Shown here: piece by piece, positions 7,393 through 16,405 of the stretch
Layout of the letters: the number at the start of each line of letters is the position of its first letter
Numbering within the stretch: the stretch's first letter is position 1
Source: Bacillota bacterium
GTDB lineage: Bacteria; Bacillota; Clostridia; Christensenellales; Aristaeellaceae
Direction: 5' to 3'
Assembly (NCBI GenBank): GCA_029548395.1
Contig: JAKPNM010000123.1
Span: 1 to 40,617 of the forward strand
Length of the DNA stretch: 40,617 nucleotides
The notes under the pieces: model-generated
Seen by the model: the letters and a program-made list of their open reading frames with translations, nothing else
Database searches by the model: none
Told to the model about the DNA's origin: nothing
Position numbers and translations under genes: made by a program

Positions 7393-8834
7393 AATTGTTC
7401 TACCGCAGCTAATTTTACCATAGCTTCATCAGACTGGTCGGACAGGCTGTCCATGCGTATTTGCGCGCGCTTGCGCCAGCGGCCATAACGAAAGGCCAAG
7501 AAGTTGGTAATCGCACCGGTGAGCCAGGTGATCAACATCGCATAATACATCATCTCCGGCCGGCCGGCGGGCAACTCAGGCGTTTTACTTAGCTCAACCA
7601 GCAAATAGGACAGCGGAACACGCAGCAGCACCGCCGTCAGCATGGAAATCCACATTGGCGTTATCGCGTCTCCTGCGCCGCGCATGACGCCGGACAAGGA
7701 CTGAATGACCGCCATGCCGATGAATCCTACAGACAGGATACGGATATAGTGCATGCCCCGGTCAATGATGGTTTCGGTATTGGTAAACAAACTCATAATG
7801 GAGCGTCCAAATATCAAAACGGCAAGCGTCATCACAGTGGCGACACTGACCGCCATCAATGTACCCTGTTTGGCACCCAGATGTGCCCGGTCAATGCGCT
7901 TCGCGCCAATGTTTTGCCCGGTGAAGGTGGTCATCGCCATGCCAAAGGAGAAATTAGGCATCATGGCAAAGCCGTCAACCCGCATGGAAATGATGGCTGT
8001 AGCTATAACTTCCGGACCGAATGTGTTTTGCAGGCGCTGTACCAGAATCATTGCCATGGAGAAAATAGCCTGCGTGATGCCCGAGGGCATGCCAAGGCGA
8101 ATAATGTCCTTGACGGTATCTCGTTGAAGCTTGAATGTATGCGGGGTAATCTCAAAGTTCTCTCGCATACGCGTCAACTTAAGATAGCAAAGAATAGCGG
8201 AGATGCTTTGTGAGATGATGGTTGCCCAGGCCACGCCCGGCACACCCCAATTGAAGCCGATCACAAACCACAAGTCCAGTATAATGTTCAAAACGCTGGT
8301 CAGCAGCAAGAATCCCAAAGCTGAGAAGCTGTCGCCCAAGCCACGCAGAATGCCGGAGAGCACATTATAATAAGTAAAGCCAAGGATACCGTAAAAATAT
8401 ATCTGTAAATAAGCGATGGCATCCTGAATGATGGCGTCAGGCGTTGCAAGGGTGCGCAGCAGCCAGGGCGAAAGCACCACCCCAACAATCATGATAAGAA
8501 CAGAAACAATGGCTGTCAGCGTAATGCAATTGCCAATGACGGTGGACAGCAATTGCTTGTTCCGCGCCCCAAAGGCTTGGGAAACTAAAATACCGGCGCC
8601 TGTGGAAATGCCAACAAACAAGGCAATCATAAACGTTATTATCGGGCCGGCGCTGCCAACAGAAGCCAACGCGTTGTCCCCTACATACTGCCCAACGACC
8701 GCTGAGTCCGTTGAAGCGTATAGTTGCTGAGCGATGTTTCCAATCAGCATGGGCACTGCAAAGCCCAGGATGCGCTGCCAGGGCGCACCGGTGGTCATAT
8801 TGCGGGGGGCGAACCATGTTTTTACTCTTTGCAT
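7389..8834 (-). CDS. MATE-family efflux transporter
   Basis: The 481-residue protein has the twelve-segment MATE pattern. The first half begins GFAVPMLIGNIAQQLYASTDSAVVGQYVG, with the family's GQ.VG-type turn, and the second half repeats it (IIRLGMPSGITQAIFSM...). MATE proteins export cationic drugs or metabolites using H+ or Na+ gradients; the Na+ gradient that the V-type ATPase at the end of this window may make would be a suitable driver. It is the first gene of an operon with the YhhN protein. The ribosome binding site is weak (GCAGG). Confidence 0.93.
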   Translation of the reverse strand: MQRVKTWFAPRNMTTGAPWQRILGFAVPMLIGNIAQQLYASTDSAVVGQYVGDNALASVGSAGPIITFMIALFVGISTGAGILVSQAFGARNKQLLSTVIGNCITLTAIVSVLIMIVGVVLSPWLLRTLATPDAIIQDAIAYLQIYFYGILGFTYYNVLSGILRGLGDSFSALGFLLLTSVLNIILDLWFVIGFNWGVPGVAWATIISQSISAILCYLKLTRMRENFEITPHTFKLQRDTVKDIIRLGMPSGITQAIFSMAMILVQRLQNTFGPEVIATAIISMRVDGFAMMPNFSFGMAMTTFTGQNIGAKRIDRAHLGAKQGTLMAVSVATVMTLAVLIFGRSIMSLFTNTETIIDRGMHYIRILSVGFIGMAVIQSLSGVMRGAGDAITPMWISMLTAVLLRVPLSYLLVELSKTPELPAGRPEMMYYAMLITWLTGAITNFLAFRYGRWRKRAQIRMDSLSDQSDEAMVKLAAVEQL

Positions 8835-8862
8835 TCATTACCTGCTTTCTTAAAACAATCTG

Positions 8863-8892
8863 ATTATAAACGCACTTGCCAGGTAAACACAA
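8863..8892 (-). promoter_or_regulatory. Probable promoter of the MATE-YhhN operon
   Basis: On the reverse strand TTGTGT (8892-8887) and a perfect TATAAT (8868-8863) are 18 bp apart. The predicted start of transcription lies about 25 nt before the MATE start codon. Confidence 0.6.
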
Positions 8893-8971
8893 GCAATATC
8901 CTGAATTTTCAAAGCAATATGCCGAATCTGAGAAATAAATTATCTTTCTGTTTCCCCAGTTGGCGGAATGA

Positions 8972-9001
8972 TTGACCCGGGATTGGACAATCAGGTAAAA
9001 T
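8972..9001 (+). promoter_or_regulatory. Probable uppP promoter
   Basis: TTGACC (8972-8977) and TAAAAT (8996-9001) are 18 bp apart, about 40 nt upstream of the uppP start. It diverges from the MATE promoter. Confidence 0.6.
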
Positions 9002-9042
9002 GCGCTTGTCCGGCAATGGTTTTGGACGGAAAGGATGACCTT

Positions 9043-9888
9043 ATGAATTTTTTGTTTTCCGCACTGATGGGCATCGTGCAAGGTATGTCGGAATTTCTTC
9101 CCATATCCTCCTCCGGGCACTTGATTGTAGCGGAAAAGCTGCTGGGCTTGTTGGGCATGCAGGGCAGCGGTGAAAGCCTGGCATTTGCCGTAATGCTGCA
9201 CCTGGGTACCCTGATTGCTGTGGCAGCAATTTTCTGGCGGGATTGGGTAGATATGCTGCTACATCCGATAAAAAATCGCACCCTGATGATGCTGTTTGTG
9301 GCGTCTTTACCCGCGCTGGCTGCAGCACTCGTGTTAGGTGATAAGCTTGATACCCTGTTTGAAGGATGGTTCCTGGGTATTTCCTTCCTGATTACTGCGA
9401 TTTTCCTGGTTATCCTTGAGTGGCTGGATAGAAAGAGAGACAGCACAGGTCAAAAAACTGTCAATATAAAGGATGCGCTTATCATGGGCGGTTTCCAGGC
9501 GGTCGCTCTATTGCCAGGTGTCAGCCGCAGCGGCTCCACCTTGCTCGGCGGCGTCAGCAGCGGACTGTCCAGGGCTGCCGCAGCGAAATTTTCTTTCATG
9601 ATGTCTGCGCCTGCCATTCTCGGCAGTTTTCTGATGGAAGGTAAAAATGCGATTGAAGAGGGAGGCTTGAGCTCACTGTTTGATCCCGGAATTCTGGTCG
9701 GAATGATGTTTGCAGCTGCTTCCGGTTTTTTAGCCATCCGGTACATGCTTAAGCTGATTCAGCGCATCAGCTTTTACAGGTTTGCCGTTTATGTTGGCAT
9801 AATCGGAGTTTTGGTCATCATCATGCAGTTGACCGGCTTTGCGGGCTTTCCGTCCCTGACCCTGCCAGGCAGTATGCCGGGTGTCTGA
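9043..9888 (+). CDS. uppP: Undecaprenyl-diphosphatase (BacA/UppP)
   Basis: This integral membrane enzyme dephosphorylates undecaprenyl diphosphate to regenerate the lipid carrier for peptidoglycan, and can confer bacitracin resistance. The 281-residue product has the two active-site signatures: QGMSEFLPISSSGH near residues 13-26 and LPGVSRSGSTLL near 156-167, with about eight membrane segments. ATG 9043 is preferred because GGAAAGGA sits 7 nt upstream and the phosphatase motif then starts at the usual distance; an in-frame extension to 8968 would overlap the promoter. An L,D-transpeptidase gene follows after 20 nt, so the pair may form a cell-wall operon. Confidence 0.95.
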   Translation: MNFLFSALMGIVQGMSEFLPISSSGHLIVAEKLLGLLGMQGSGESLAFAVMLHLGTLIAVAAIFWRDWVDMLLHPIKNRTLMMLFVASLPALAAALVLGDKLDTLFEGWFLGISFLITAIFLVILEWLDRKRDSTGQKTVNIKDALIMGGFQAVALLPGVSRSGSTLLGGVSSGLSRAAAAKFSFMMSAPAILGSFLMEGKNAIEEGGLSSLFDPGILVGMMFAAASGFLAIRYMLKLIQRISFYRFAVYVGIIGVLVIIMQLTGFAGFPSLTLPGSMPGV

Positions 9889-9908
9889 TTCCGATCATAA
9901 GGAATACC

Positions 9909-11003
9909 ATGAAAAAGTCAATTCCTTTGCCGATGCTGATCCTGCTGCTATCGGTATGCATTCCGGTCTTGGCAAATGCAGCTCCACCCAGCTTTCCGAC
10001 GCCCTCCCAAATTGTTACCACGGGCAAAGGCTACTGGGAAACGCCCATGAACATCCAGGACACCCGGGCAGTGTGGGAAATGCTGATGAGTCCCATCACC
10101 GTGGTCAAAGGCCACCAAAAATCCCAGCAGGTTCTCTATAGCCAACCGGACAGCACATCTGAACCGGTAGGTGATGTGACCAGGGATTCGCAGGGATTGC
10201 ATGTGCTTGAGACACGGGCAGATGGCTGGAGCCTGGTAGAAACCTACTCCAGTTCATTCCACGATAGCAAGATCAGGGCCTGGAACCAACTGGTTCAGGG
10301 CTATATTCGAACCGATATGCTGGAGACCGTTACTCCAAAAGGAAAATATGCCTTGCTGGTGGACAAGCTGGACCAGCGTTTGTATATCTTTGTAGATGGC
10401 GAACTGTATGATGTCCTGGTCGTCTCTACTGGATTGCCCAACGAACGTCAGCCCTATAATGAAACCCGTTCAGGAGAATTTTTGCTGGTAAGCGCTGTGG
10501 GCGGCTTTGAAGTGGAAGGGCTCAACGTCGCGATGGGGTTGCGCTTCAACTGGGGCGATATCCTGCATGAGGTGCCCCATTCCCTCCGCGGAGGCGTCAA
10601 GAATTATCAGCAATATGAGGAAGTGCTGGGTCAGCGTGCCAGCCATGGATGTATCCGTGTTCAGCGCAAGCGCACGCCTAAGGGTACCAACATGACCTGG
10701 ATATGGAACGCCCTGAGGAAGCGCATGGGCACCAAGTTGGTGATTTGGGAGGATTTGCCCGGCCGTCAACTACTTTATCCAGACCCGGATACACCACTGT
10801 ACTACAATCCTGAAGGCGGGAAGAATTACCATGCCGCCGAGGCTTGCTACGGGGTGCGCGATGAATATGAACCCATGACTATGTTTACCTACGGTGAGCT
10901 GGGCACAGGTAACTATAGCAGCCTGACCGCCTGTCCCTATTGTGTGCCGCCACGCACTATTGAAGAGATTGATGCCATCAACGAGGCGCATAAACTGCCA
11001 TAA
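9909..11003 (+). CDS. Secreted L,D-transpeptidase (YkuD domain)
   Basis: The 364-residue product starts with a signal peptide (LPMLILLLSVCIPVLANA, cleavage near residue 24). An SH3-like stretch (about 75-140) follows, then a YkuD catalytic domain (about 145-285) with the active-site motif SHGCIR (Cys near residue 247) and an upstream His in GDILHEVPHS. YkuD enzymes form 3-3 peptidoglycan cross-links or attach proteins to the wall. The C-terminal 75 residues hold two Cys pairs or singles (EACYGV, ACPYC) that look like a small metal-binding or disulfide module. Start ATG has AAGGAA upstream and lies 20 nt after uppP. Confidence 0.9.
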   Translation: MKKSIPLPMLILLLSVCIPVLANAAPPSFPTPSQIVTTGKGYWETPMNIQDTRAVWEMLMSPITVVKGHQKSQQVLYSQPDSTSEPVGDVTRDSQGLHVLETRADGWSLVETYSSSFHDSKIRAWNQLVQGYIRTDMLETVTPKGKYALLVDKLDQRLYIFVDGELYDVLVVSTGLPNERQPYNETRSGEFLLVSAVGGFEVEGLNVAMGLRFNWGDILHEVPHSLRGGVKNYQQYEEVLGQRASHGCIRVQRKRTPKGTNMTWIWNALRKRMGTKLVIWEDLPGRQLLYPDPDTPLYYNPEGGKNYHAAEACYGVRDEYEPMTMFTYGELGTGNYSSLTACPYCVPPRTIEEIDAINEAHKLP

Positions 11004-11243
11004 AGGATATATCATGGCACCGTATATTGAAGGGAGCGCGTAATACCTGCTTTTGTGCACTGTTGGCAAAACGATTCAGGCAACTATTCTCCAGTGCGCT
11101 TATCTGCAACTCGACAACTCGCCTCACTCTCACTAAAACATTCACTAAACTGATAATCGAACTAAGGCAGATCAGGGATTGTACCCATTCTCCCTGTTCA
11201 GGGCGATCCATGCATGTTAAAATATGAGCCGGAGGATGAATGC
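11004..11243. other. 240-bp intergenic region without a clear gene
   Basis: Between the L,D-transpeptidase gene and the ATP-grasp pair there is no credible coding frame. A TAAAAT at about 11218-11223 could be the -10 of the ATP-grasp operon, but no good -35 was found, and no terminator hairpin is obvious. Confidence 0.3.
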
Positions 11244-12101
11244 ATGAAGAAAGCCTGGCTGATCGTCAACGCATTTTTGCGCGGTTCCTCCTTTGCGGGA
11301 ATGCGGGCCGCTTTGCTGCAGGCCGCGAAGGATGCTGGAATTGATATGACAGTGAAAACCAACGCAGATTTTATCACGCGGGACAGCCTGGCAAACCCGC
11401 CCGCTGCAGCCTTGTTTTTTGACAAAGATATCCGCCTGGCCAAACGTATGGAATCATCAGGTATGCGGCTGTTCAACAGCGCGCAGGCCATCGCGGTGTG
11501 TGATGACAAGACGCTGACCAGCCTGGTGCTTGAACAGGCAGGTCTGCCTCAACCGGAAACCATCCTCTGTCCCATGAGCTATCCGGGCATTGGTTATAGA
11601 GAGGGCGAGTTTCTGGACGAAGTCATTCAAGTGCTGGGCTTGCCCCTGGTGATCAAGGAAGGCAAAGGATCGTTTGGCCAGCAGGTCTATCTGGCGCGCT
11701 CCAAGGATGAAATCCTCACGATTGTAAGGCGGGAGGCTCACTGTGAGCTTCTCTTCCAGCGTTTTATCAGCGAGTCCGCGGGCAGGGACCTGCGCTTGTA
11801 TGTCGTGGGAAAGCAGGTCGTTGCCGCCATCCGGCGCGTGAATACCCAGGGCGACTTTCGCGCGAACCTCGAGAACGGCGCCTCGGCTTTCCCCCATACT
11901 CCCACAGCTGCACAGGAAGCGTTGGCCCTGGCCGCCAGCGAGGCCTGCGGTACGGATTTCGCCGGGATAGACCTGCTGCAAAGCAATAATGGCCCCCTTA
12001 TCTGTGAGGTCAATTCCAACGCGCATTTTTTAGGCCTGATGCGGGTCACCGGCATCAACCCGGCAAAGGCGATGATGGAGCAGATCAGGGCAGCGCTATG
12101 A
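11244..12101 (+). CDS. RimK-like ATP-grasp ligase, first of a pair
   Basis: A 285-residue cytosolic protein with the ATP-grasp fold: glycine-rich lid IKEGKGSFGQQVYL, the RDLRLYVVGKQVVAAIRRV strand pair, GDFRANLENG and the metal-binding end GIDLLQ...CEVNSNAHF. These are the features of RimK-type enzymes, which ligate an amino acid (often Glu) to a carboxylate using ATP. ATG 11244 is chosen because GGAGG at 11231-11235 fits it; ATG 11214 lacks a site. It overlaps the next ATP-grasp gene by 4 nt. The substrate is unknown; lysine or cofactor biosynthesis genes are not adjacent. Confidence 0.8.
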   Translation: MKKAWLIVNAFLRGSSFAGMRAALLQAAKDAGIDMTVKTNADFITRDSLANPPAAALFFDKDIRLAKRMESSGMRLFNSAQAIAVCDDKTLTSLVLEQAGLPQPETILCPMSYPGIGYREGEFLDEVIQVLGLPLVIKEGKGSFGQQVYLARSKDEILTIVRREAHCELLFQRFISESAGRDLRLYVVGKQVVAAIRRVNTQGDFRANLENGASAFPHTPTAAQEALALAASEACGTDFAGIDLLQSNNGPLICEVNSNAHFLGLMRVTGINPAKAMMEQIRAAL

Positions 12102-12943
12102 AAACAATCTGGCTGGTATATGAATCGGACAATGTGGAACGCAACCGTTTCTTTATTGAGCAGTGGCAAAAGGCTACCCGGCATGAGGTTGTCCGGATCC
12201 ACCTGGTTTTATATGAAGAACTGGTTTTCGGAATCAAGGAAGGCCGTTCCTGGCTCGCTCATACAGGCGGCCTGCCGCCGCCGGACGCAGCGGTCATGCG
12301 CCTGAATCAACCATTTTTAAGCGCGCATCTTGAGGCAATGGGCATCCCGGTGTTCAACAACGCTCAGGTGGCCAGGATTTGCAATGATAAACGCCTGACG
12401 CATCAGCTGGCCAGCAGCATCATACCGGCAATGGATACCGTGTTTCTTCGCGGGGATGAGACGGACAGCCCCCTCCCCTATCCTGTGGTGGTCAAGGCTG
12501 TGAGCAGCTGCGGCGGGCGCAAGGTGTTTCTGGTTGAAAACCAGCAGGCCTTTCAAGCTGCCTTAGCAGCAGCCGCGCCGGATAAAGTGCTGGTCCAGGC
12601 CTTGTGCGACACCCCGGGCAAGGATGTGCGCGCCTATGTGCTGGGCAAAGAGATCATCGCCGTGATGATGCGTTATTCACAGCATGACTTCCGCAGCAAC
12701 CTCGGGCAGGGCGGCAGCGCAGAGCCCTATCGTTTGAATGCCCGGGAAGAGCAAATCGTGCACAAATTGATGGACACCATGGATTTTGGCCTGGCAGGCA
12801 TTGATTTTTTGCTGCACAGGGGCAGGCTGATGTTTAATGAAATTGAGGATGCCGTGGGCACGCGGATGCTGTTCGCTCATGGTCACGACGACATTGTGCA
12901 TCGTTACCTGCGCTTTATTCTTAATACTTTTGAAAAGAAATAG
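12098..12943 (+). CDS. RimK-like ATP-grasp ligase, second of a pair
   Basis: A 281-residue paralogue of the preceding protein. Corresponding motifs are VVKAVSSCGGRKVFLV (lid), KDVRAYVLGKEIIAVMMRY, HDFRSNLGQGGSA and the metal site GLAGIDFLLHRGRLMFNEIEDAVG. Both copies keep the Arg-Asn-Leu segment, so both may be active; the final metal-binding Asn of the first copy (CEVNSN) is changed here (NEIEDA), which may alter or weaken catalysis. The start overlaps the upstream stop (ATGA), so the two are probably made in fixed ratio and may work as a heteromer or in sequence. Substrate unknown. Confidence 0.8.
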   Translation: MKTIWLVYESDNVERNRFFIEQWQKATRHEVVRIHLVLYEELVFGIKEGRSWLAHTGGLPPPDAAVMRLNQPFLSAHLEAMGIPVFNNAQVARICNDKRLTHQLASSIIPAMDTVFLRGDETDSPLPYPVVVKAVSSCGGRKVFLVENQQAFQAALAAAAPDKVLVQALCDTPGKDVRAYVLGKEIIAVMMRYSQHDFRSNLGQGGSAEPYRLNAREEQIVHKLMDTMDFGLAGIDFLLHRGRLMFNEIEDAVGTRMLFAHGHDDIVHRYLRFILNTFEKK

Positions 12944-12975
12944 TTCGTAAACTCAAAGCAGAATCACCTTCAGCC

Positions 12976-13004
12976 TTGATTGTGTTACCATCTTGCATTA
13001 TACT
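12976..13004 (+). promoter_or_regulatory. Promoter for the Smr-CotH gene pair
   Basis: TTGATT (12976-12981) and TATACT (12999-13004) are 17 bp apart, about 30 nt upstream of the Smr start codon. It separates this pair from the ATP-grasp operon. Confidence 0.7.
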
Positions 13005-13033
13005 GTTCATGATTCTTCATGGAGGTGAAAGCG

Positions 13034-13264
13034 ATGGAACTGGACCTCCACGGAAAGAATCTGTACCAGGCAAGAATCGCTGTCAGCTCCGCTCTGATGC
13101 GGGCAACGGCTGCCGACTACCGCCTGAAGATCATTCATGGGTACCGCCAGGGAAGCGCCATCCGGGATATGATCCGGGAGGAATTTTCCAGTCACCCGCG
13201 GGTCATCCGCATTGAGCCAAGCATGAACCCGGGGCAGACCATTCTGGTGCTCAGGGAGTATTAA
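13034..13264 (+). CDS. Stand-alone minimal Smr domain protein
   Basis: A 76-residue protein that is almost only an Smr domain: LDLHGKNLYQA at the start and IIHGYRQGSAIRDMIR near residues 33-48, then FSSHPRVIRIEPSMNPGQTILVL. Smr domains are nucleic-acid nicking or RNA-cleaving modules, best known at the C-terminus of MutS2; short stand-alone forms are common in Bacillota. ATG 13034 is preferred over 13019 because GGAGGTG (13021-13027) precedes it by 6 nt. It lies 21 nt before the CotH-type gene, with which it shares a promoter. No functional link to that gene is obvious. Confidence 0.85.
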   Translation: MELDLHGKNLYQARIAVSSALMRATAADYRLKIIHGYRQGSAIRDMIREEFSSHPRVIRIEPSMNPGQTILVLREY

Positions 13265-13285
13265 AGCCAGACGGAAGGAAGAAGC

Positions 13286-16200
13286 ATGAGTCAGCGAAGC
13301 AGCCGCATACCGGCCCGGCGCTCCCGCCGCAGGGAATCCGTCATTCCCCTGTTGATTTTTTGTATAGCGATCATTGGAATCATTTTGCTGGTTTCACCAA
13401 AGGAGATCACTCAAAGAGCCCTCAACGTGTCGCCGGACGGCAGCCTGCGATCCGTCGCCGATGGTTTGCGGATCACTGAGATTATGGCAGACAACACCTC
13501 CGCCTTTCCTGATGAATACGGCAATTTCCGTGATTGGCTTGAAATTGCCAACTTCGCGGACCATCCCATCAACGTCAAAGGTCTTGCCCTGTCCAACCGT
13601 CCGGACCGCGCGCGCTTTATCTTCCCCGACATGACATTGGCGCCGGACGAATATATCATAATTTTTTGTGACAACACCAACCAGAACGAGCCGGGCAAAC
13701 CCCTGCACGCCAAGTTCAAAATATCCAGTATCACGGCCAGCATTTACCTGTTTGACACGCATGGCTATGTGATTGACAAAGTTGAGGACACCCCCACCCT
13801 CAACGCCAATGAGTCCTTTGCCTTGCAGGCGGACGGCAGCTATATCAAGACCGACCTGTTCAGCCCGGGGTATCCCAACACCCCGGAAGGCCATGAGGCC
13901 TATATGGGCAGCTACATGATCGAGAGCGGTCAGTTGGTCATCAATGAGATCTGTCCGGCGCCGCGCAGTGGCCTGCGTGATGAGGATGATGAGCTCAGCG
14001 ACTGGATTGAACTGAAAAACAACAGCGACAAAGCTATTGACCTGAGCGTCTTTGCCCTGTCGGACAATGAGGAGCGGCCTGTTAAATGGACATTTCCCGA
14101 GGACACGCTCATCGCGCCGCATGGCTACTACCTGGTCTTTGCCTCCGGCAAGAACAGGAACAGCCCCGGCAATATCCCGCACAGTAATTTCTCTCTGGCG
14201 GCAGAGGGTGAAACGCTCACGCTGTCCACCAGGCAGGGCCAGTTGATTGACCGCATCACTTACCCCAACATGCCGGCGGACCACAGCTACGGCCGTGATG
14301 AACAATCCGGTGAATGGCGGGTGTTTACCATCACGACGCCCGGTGTATCAAACGATGCCGCGGGCTTTCAAAAATCTGACGACTATTTGCGGGCGATCAA
14401 CCCTTACAAGGTGTATATCACCGAGGTGTTGAGCAGCAACACCTCCGTCCCTCCGTCCGCCGGCGCGCCAATCAGCGACTGGGCTGAAATTTACAACGCA
14501 GGCAGCCAGGTGCAGGACATCAGCCGCTGGGGGTTGTCCGACAACATTAACTGGCCGCGAAAATGGCAGTTTCCGGAAGGTACCAGCATCTGGCCGGGCG
14601 AATACAAGGTAATCAGACTGGACAAGAGCAAGACTCCCGGCGCCGATGCCGCGGCGCTGAGCGCCAGTTTCGCCATCAAGCGGGCGGGCGGCGAGGTAGT
14701 CACCCTGTCCGACCCTGACGGCCGGGTGCTGGACCGGATTGTAACCCCTGAGATACCAACCGATATCTCCTATGGCCGCGGAGCTGATTTCAAAGGTTTT
14801 TTTTATTTTGACGCTCCCACGCCCGGCGGCGCCAACAGCATCGGCTTTGCAGGCTTTGCGCCGGTGCCGGCATTTTCGCTGGAGGGCGGCTTGTATAAGG
14901 AGAACATCACCGTCAGCATCCAGGTGCCTGAAGGCAGCCAGGTGCGTTATACGCTTGACGGCGCCATCCCCACCATCGCGAATGGCATTGTGTATGAAGA
15001 GCCGCTTGAAATCAAGGACACCACCGTGTTGCGGGCACGCGCCTTTTCAAGCGGTGTGCAGCCTTCCAAAACCATCACCGCGACATATGTGATGAAAACA
15101 TATTTCTCCCTGCCGGTGGTTGCCCTGACAACCGACCCCTTTGAGCTGTGGAATCAGGAAACGGGCATGCTGGCCCTGGGCGAGGGCATCGATGTCCTTC
15201 AGTATAAAAAAATCCCCTTCAAAAATCCCACGCCCACCTATACCCTGCACGGCAAAAAGCATCGGCAGGGATATGCCGAGATGTTCTTGTCCGATACAGC
15301 TGAAGTGGTCTTCAGCCAGGATGTCACCTTCGGCCTGATCGGGCAATACTCGCTGGACATGCCGCAAAAATCCTTCAAGGTTCAGGCCCGTGCCAAGTAC
15401 GGCCCCAAATATTTCTACGCCGCCTTGTTTGATGACCGCCCCTTTGACTTGTACAAATCCTTTGTGCTGCGTGTCAGCGGCAATGACGCGGTATGGACCC
15501 GGATGGTGGACGGCGTGCAGTCGCGCCTGGTGGACCAGCTGGACACCACGGTCATCCACCAGGCATGGAAACCGGTCATTGTCTACCTCAATGGCCAGTA
15601 CTGGGGACATTACAACATGCGCGAACGCGTCAGCCGCTATTTTGTCGCCCAGCATGAGGGTATCCCGATCGAGGAGGCGGACAACATGACCATCCTGGAG
15701 GCCAATGGAAAATCCTATTGGGGCGACGGCGCGGAGTACAAGGAGCTTGTCAAGACCGCCAAGACCCTCTCGCCTGCCACCAATCCGGAGGACCTGAAGT
15801 ACCTGACCGACCGCATTGATGTGGACAATTATTTTGATTACATGATCCTTGAGGCCTTCTTTGCCAACAGCGACACCGGCAACATCCGCTTTTACAAGCT
15901 GCCCGGAGGCAAATGGCGCTGGATTTTATTCGACCTGGATTACGGGCTTTTTGACTCCAATTTCAACGGCATCAAGATCATTCTGGATCCCAGGGGTACA
16001 GGCGTCAACCGTGCAATCGACAACACGCTGATCCGGAAGCTGCTGGAAAACCCGCAGATGCAGGATAAGTTCCTGCGCCGCTTCGGAGAAATCTTCCGCC
16101 AGCTCACAACAGAAGTCATGCTCAGGCAAGTGGAAGAATGCTACAACATCCTCCAGCCCGAAATGATGATGCACTATGAACGATGGGCATCCTACCACCT

Positions 16201-16402
16201 CAAGAGCATCTCCTCCGAACAGCCTCAGACAGTGGACGGATCGATGCGCTACTGGAACAGCCGCGTGAACCGCCTGAAGAATGTTGTCAAAAAGCGCCCC
16301 ACCAATTGCTGGAAGCAGGTAAAGGAGTGGTTCAAACTGACCGATGCCCAGATGATCGATTATTTCGGCCCCATGCCTGTAATGCCCGACGACGTGATTT
16401 GA
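13286..16402 (+). CDS. Membrane-anchored lamin-tail/CotH kinase-like protein
   Basis: A 1038-residue protein. A basic N-terminus (SRRRESV) leads into one membrane segment (about 17-38), so the rest is outside the cell. Three lamin-tail domains follow (about 60-165, 215-330, 372-490), each with an ITEIMADN/INEICPAP/ITEVLSSN start and a DWLEIANF-like turn. Next is a chitobiase C-terminal-like domain (525-600, QVRYTLDGAIPT), then a CotH-type domain (605-1000) with NGQYWGHYNMRE and KWRWILFDLDYGLF, the metal-binding aspartates of these atypical kinases. CotH phosphorylates spore coat proteins in Bacillus; the extracellular multi-domain forms are uncharacterised. Start has GGAAGGAAG. A truncated IS110 begins within 4 nt of the stop, so the native C-terminus may differ slightly. 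Confidence 0.88.
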   Translation: MSQRSSRIPARRSRRRESVIPLLIFCIAIIGIILLVSPKEITQRALNVSPDGSLRSVADGLRITEIMADNTSAFPDEYGNFRDWLEIANFADHPINVKGLALSNRPDRARFIFPDMTLAPDEYIIIFCDNTNQNEPGKPLHAKFKISSITASIYLFDTHGYVIDKVEDTPTLNANESFALQADGSYIKTDLFSPGYPNTPEGHEAYMGSYMIESGQLVINEICPAPRSGLRDEDDELSDWIELKNNSDKAIDLSVFALSDNEERPVKWTFPEDTLIAPHGYYLVFASGKNRNSPGNIPHSNFSLAAEGETLTLSTRQGQLIDRITYPNMPADHSYGRDEQSGEWRVFTITTPGVSNDAAGFQKSDDYLRAINPYKVYITEVLSSNTSVPPSAGAPISDWAEIYNAGSQVQDISRWGLSDNINWPRKWQFPEGTSIWPGEYKVIRLDKSKTPGADAAALSASFAIKRAGGEVVTLSDPDGRVLDRIVTPEIPTDISYGRGADFKGFFYFDAPTPGGANSIGFAGFAPVPAFSLEGGLYKENITVSIQVPEGSQVRYTLDGAIPTIANGIVYEEPLEIKDTTVLRARAFSSGVQPSKTITATYVMKTYFSLPVVALTTDPFELWNQETGMLALGEGIDVLQYKKIPFKNPTPTYTLHGKKHRQGYAEMFLSDTAEVVFSQDVTFGLIGQYSLDMPQKSFKVQARAKYGPKYFYAALFDDRPFDLYKSFVLRVSGNDAVWTRMVDGVQSRLVDQLDTTVIHQAWKPVIVYLNGQYWGHYNMRERVSRYFVAQHEGIPIEEADNMTILEANGKSYWGDGAEYKELVKTAKTLSPATNPEDLKYLTDRIDVDNYFDYMILEAFFANSDTGNIRFYKLPGGKWRWILFDLDYGLFDSNFNGIKIILDPRGTGVNRAIDNTLIRKLLENPQMQDKFLRRFGEIFRQLTTEVMLRQVEECYNILQPEMMMHYERWASYHLKSISSEQPQTVDGSMRYWNSRVNRLKNVVKKRPTNCWKQVKEWFKLTDAQMIDYFGPMPVMPDDVI

Positions 16403-16405
16403 TAC

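Noticed and set aside
13394..14305. Reverse 303-codon frame within the lamin-tail region
   Set aside because: Antisense shadow of a well-supported gene; composition is not protein-like.
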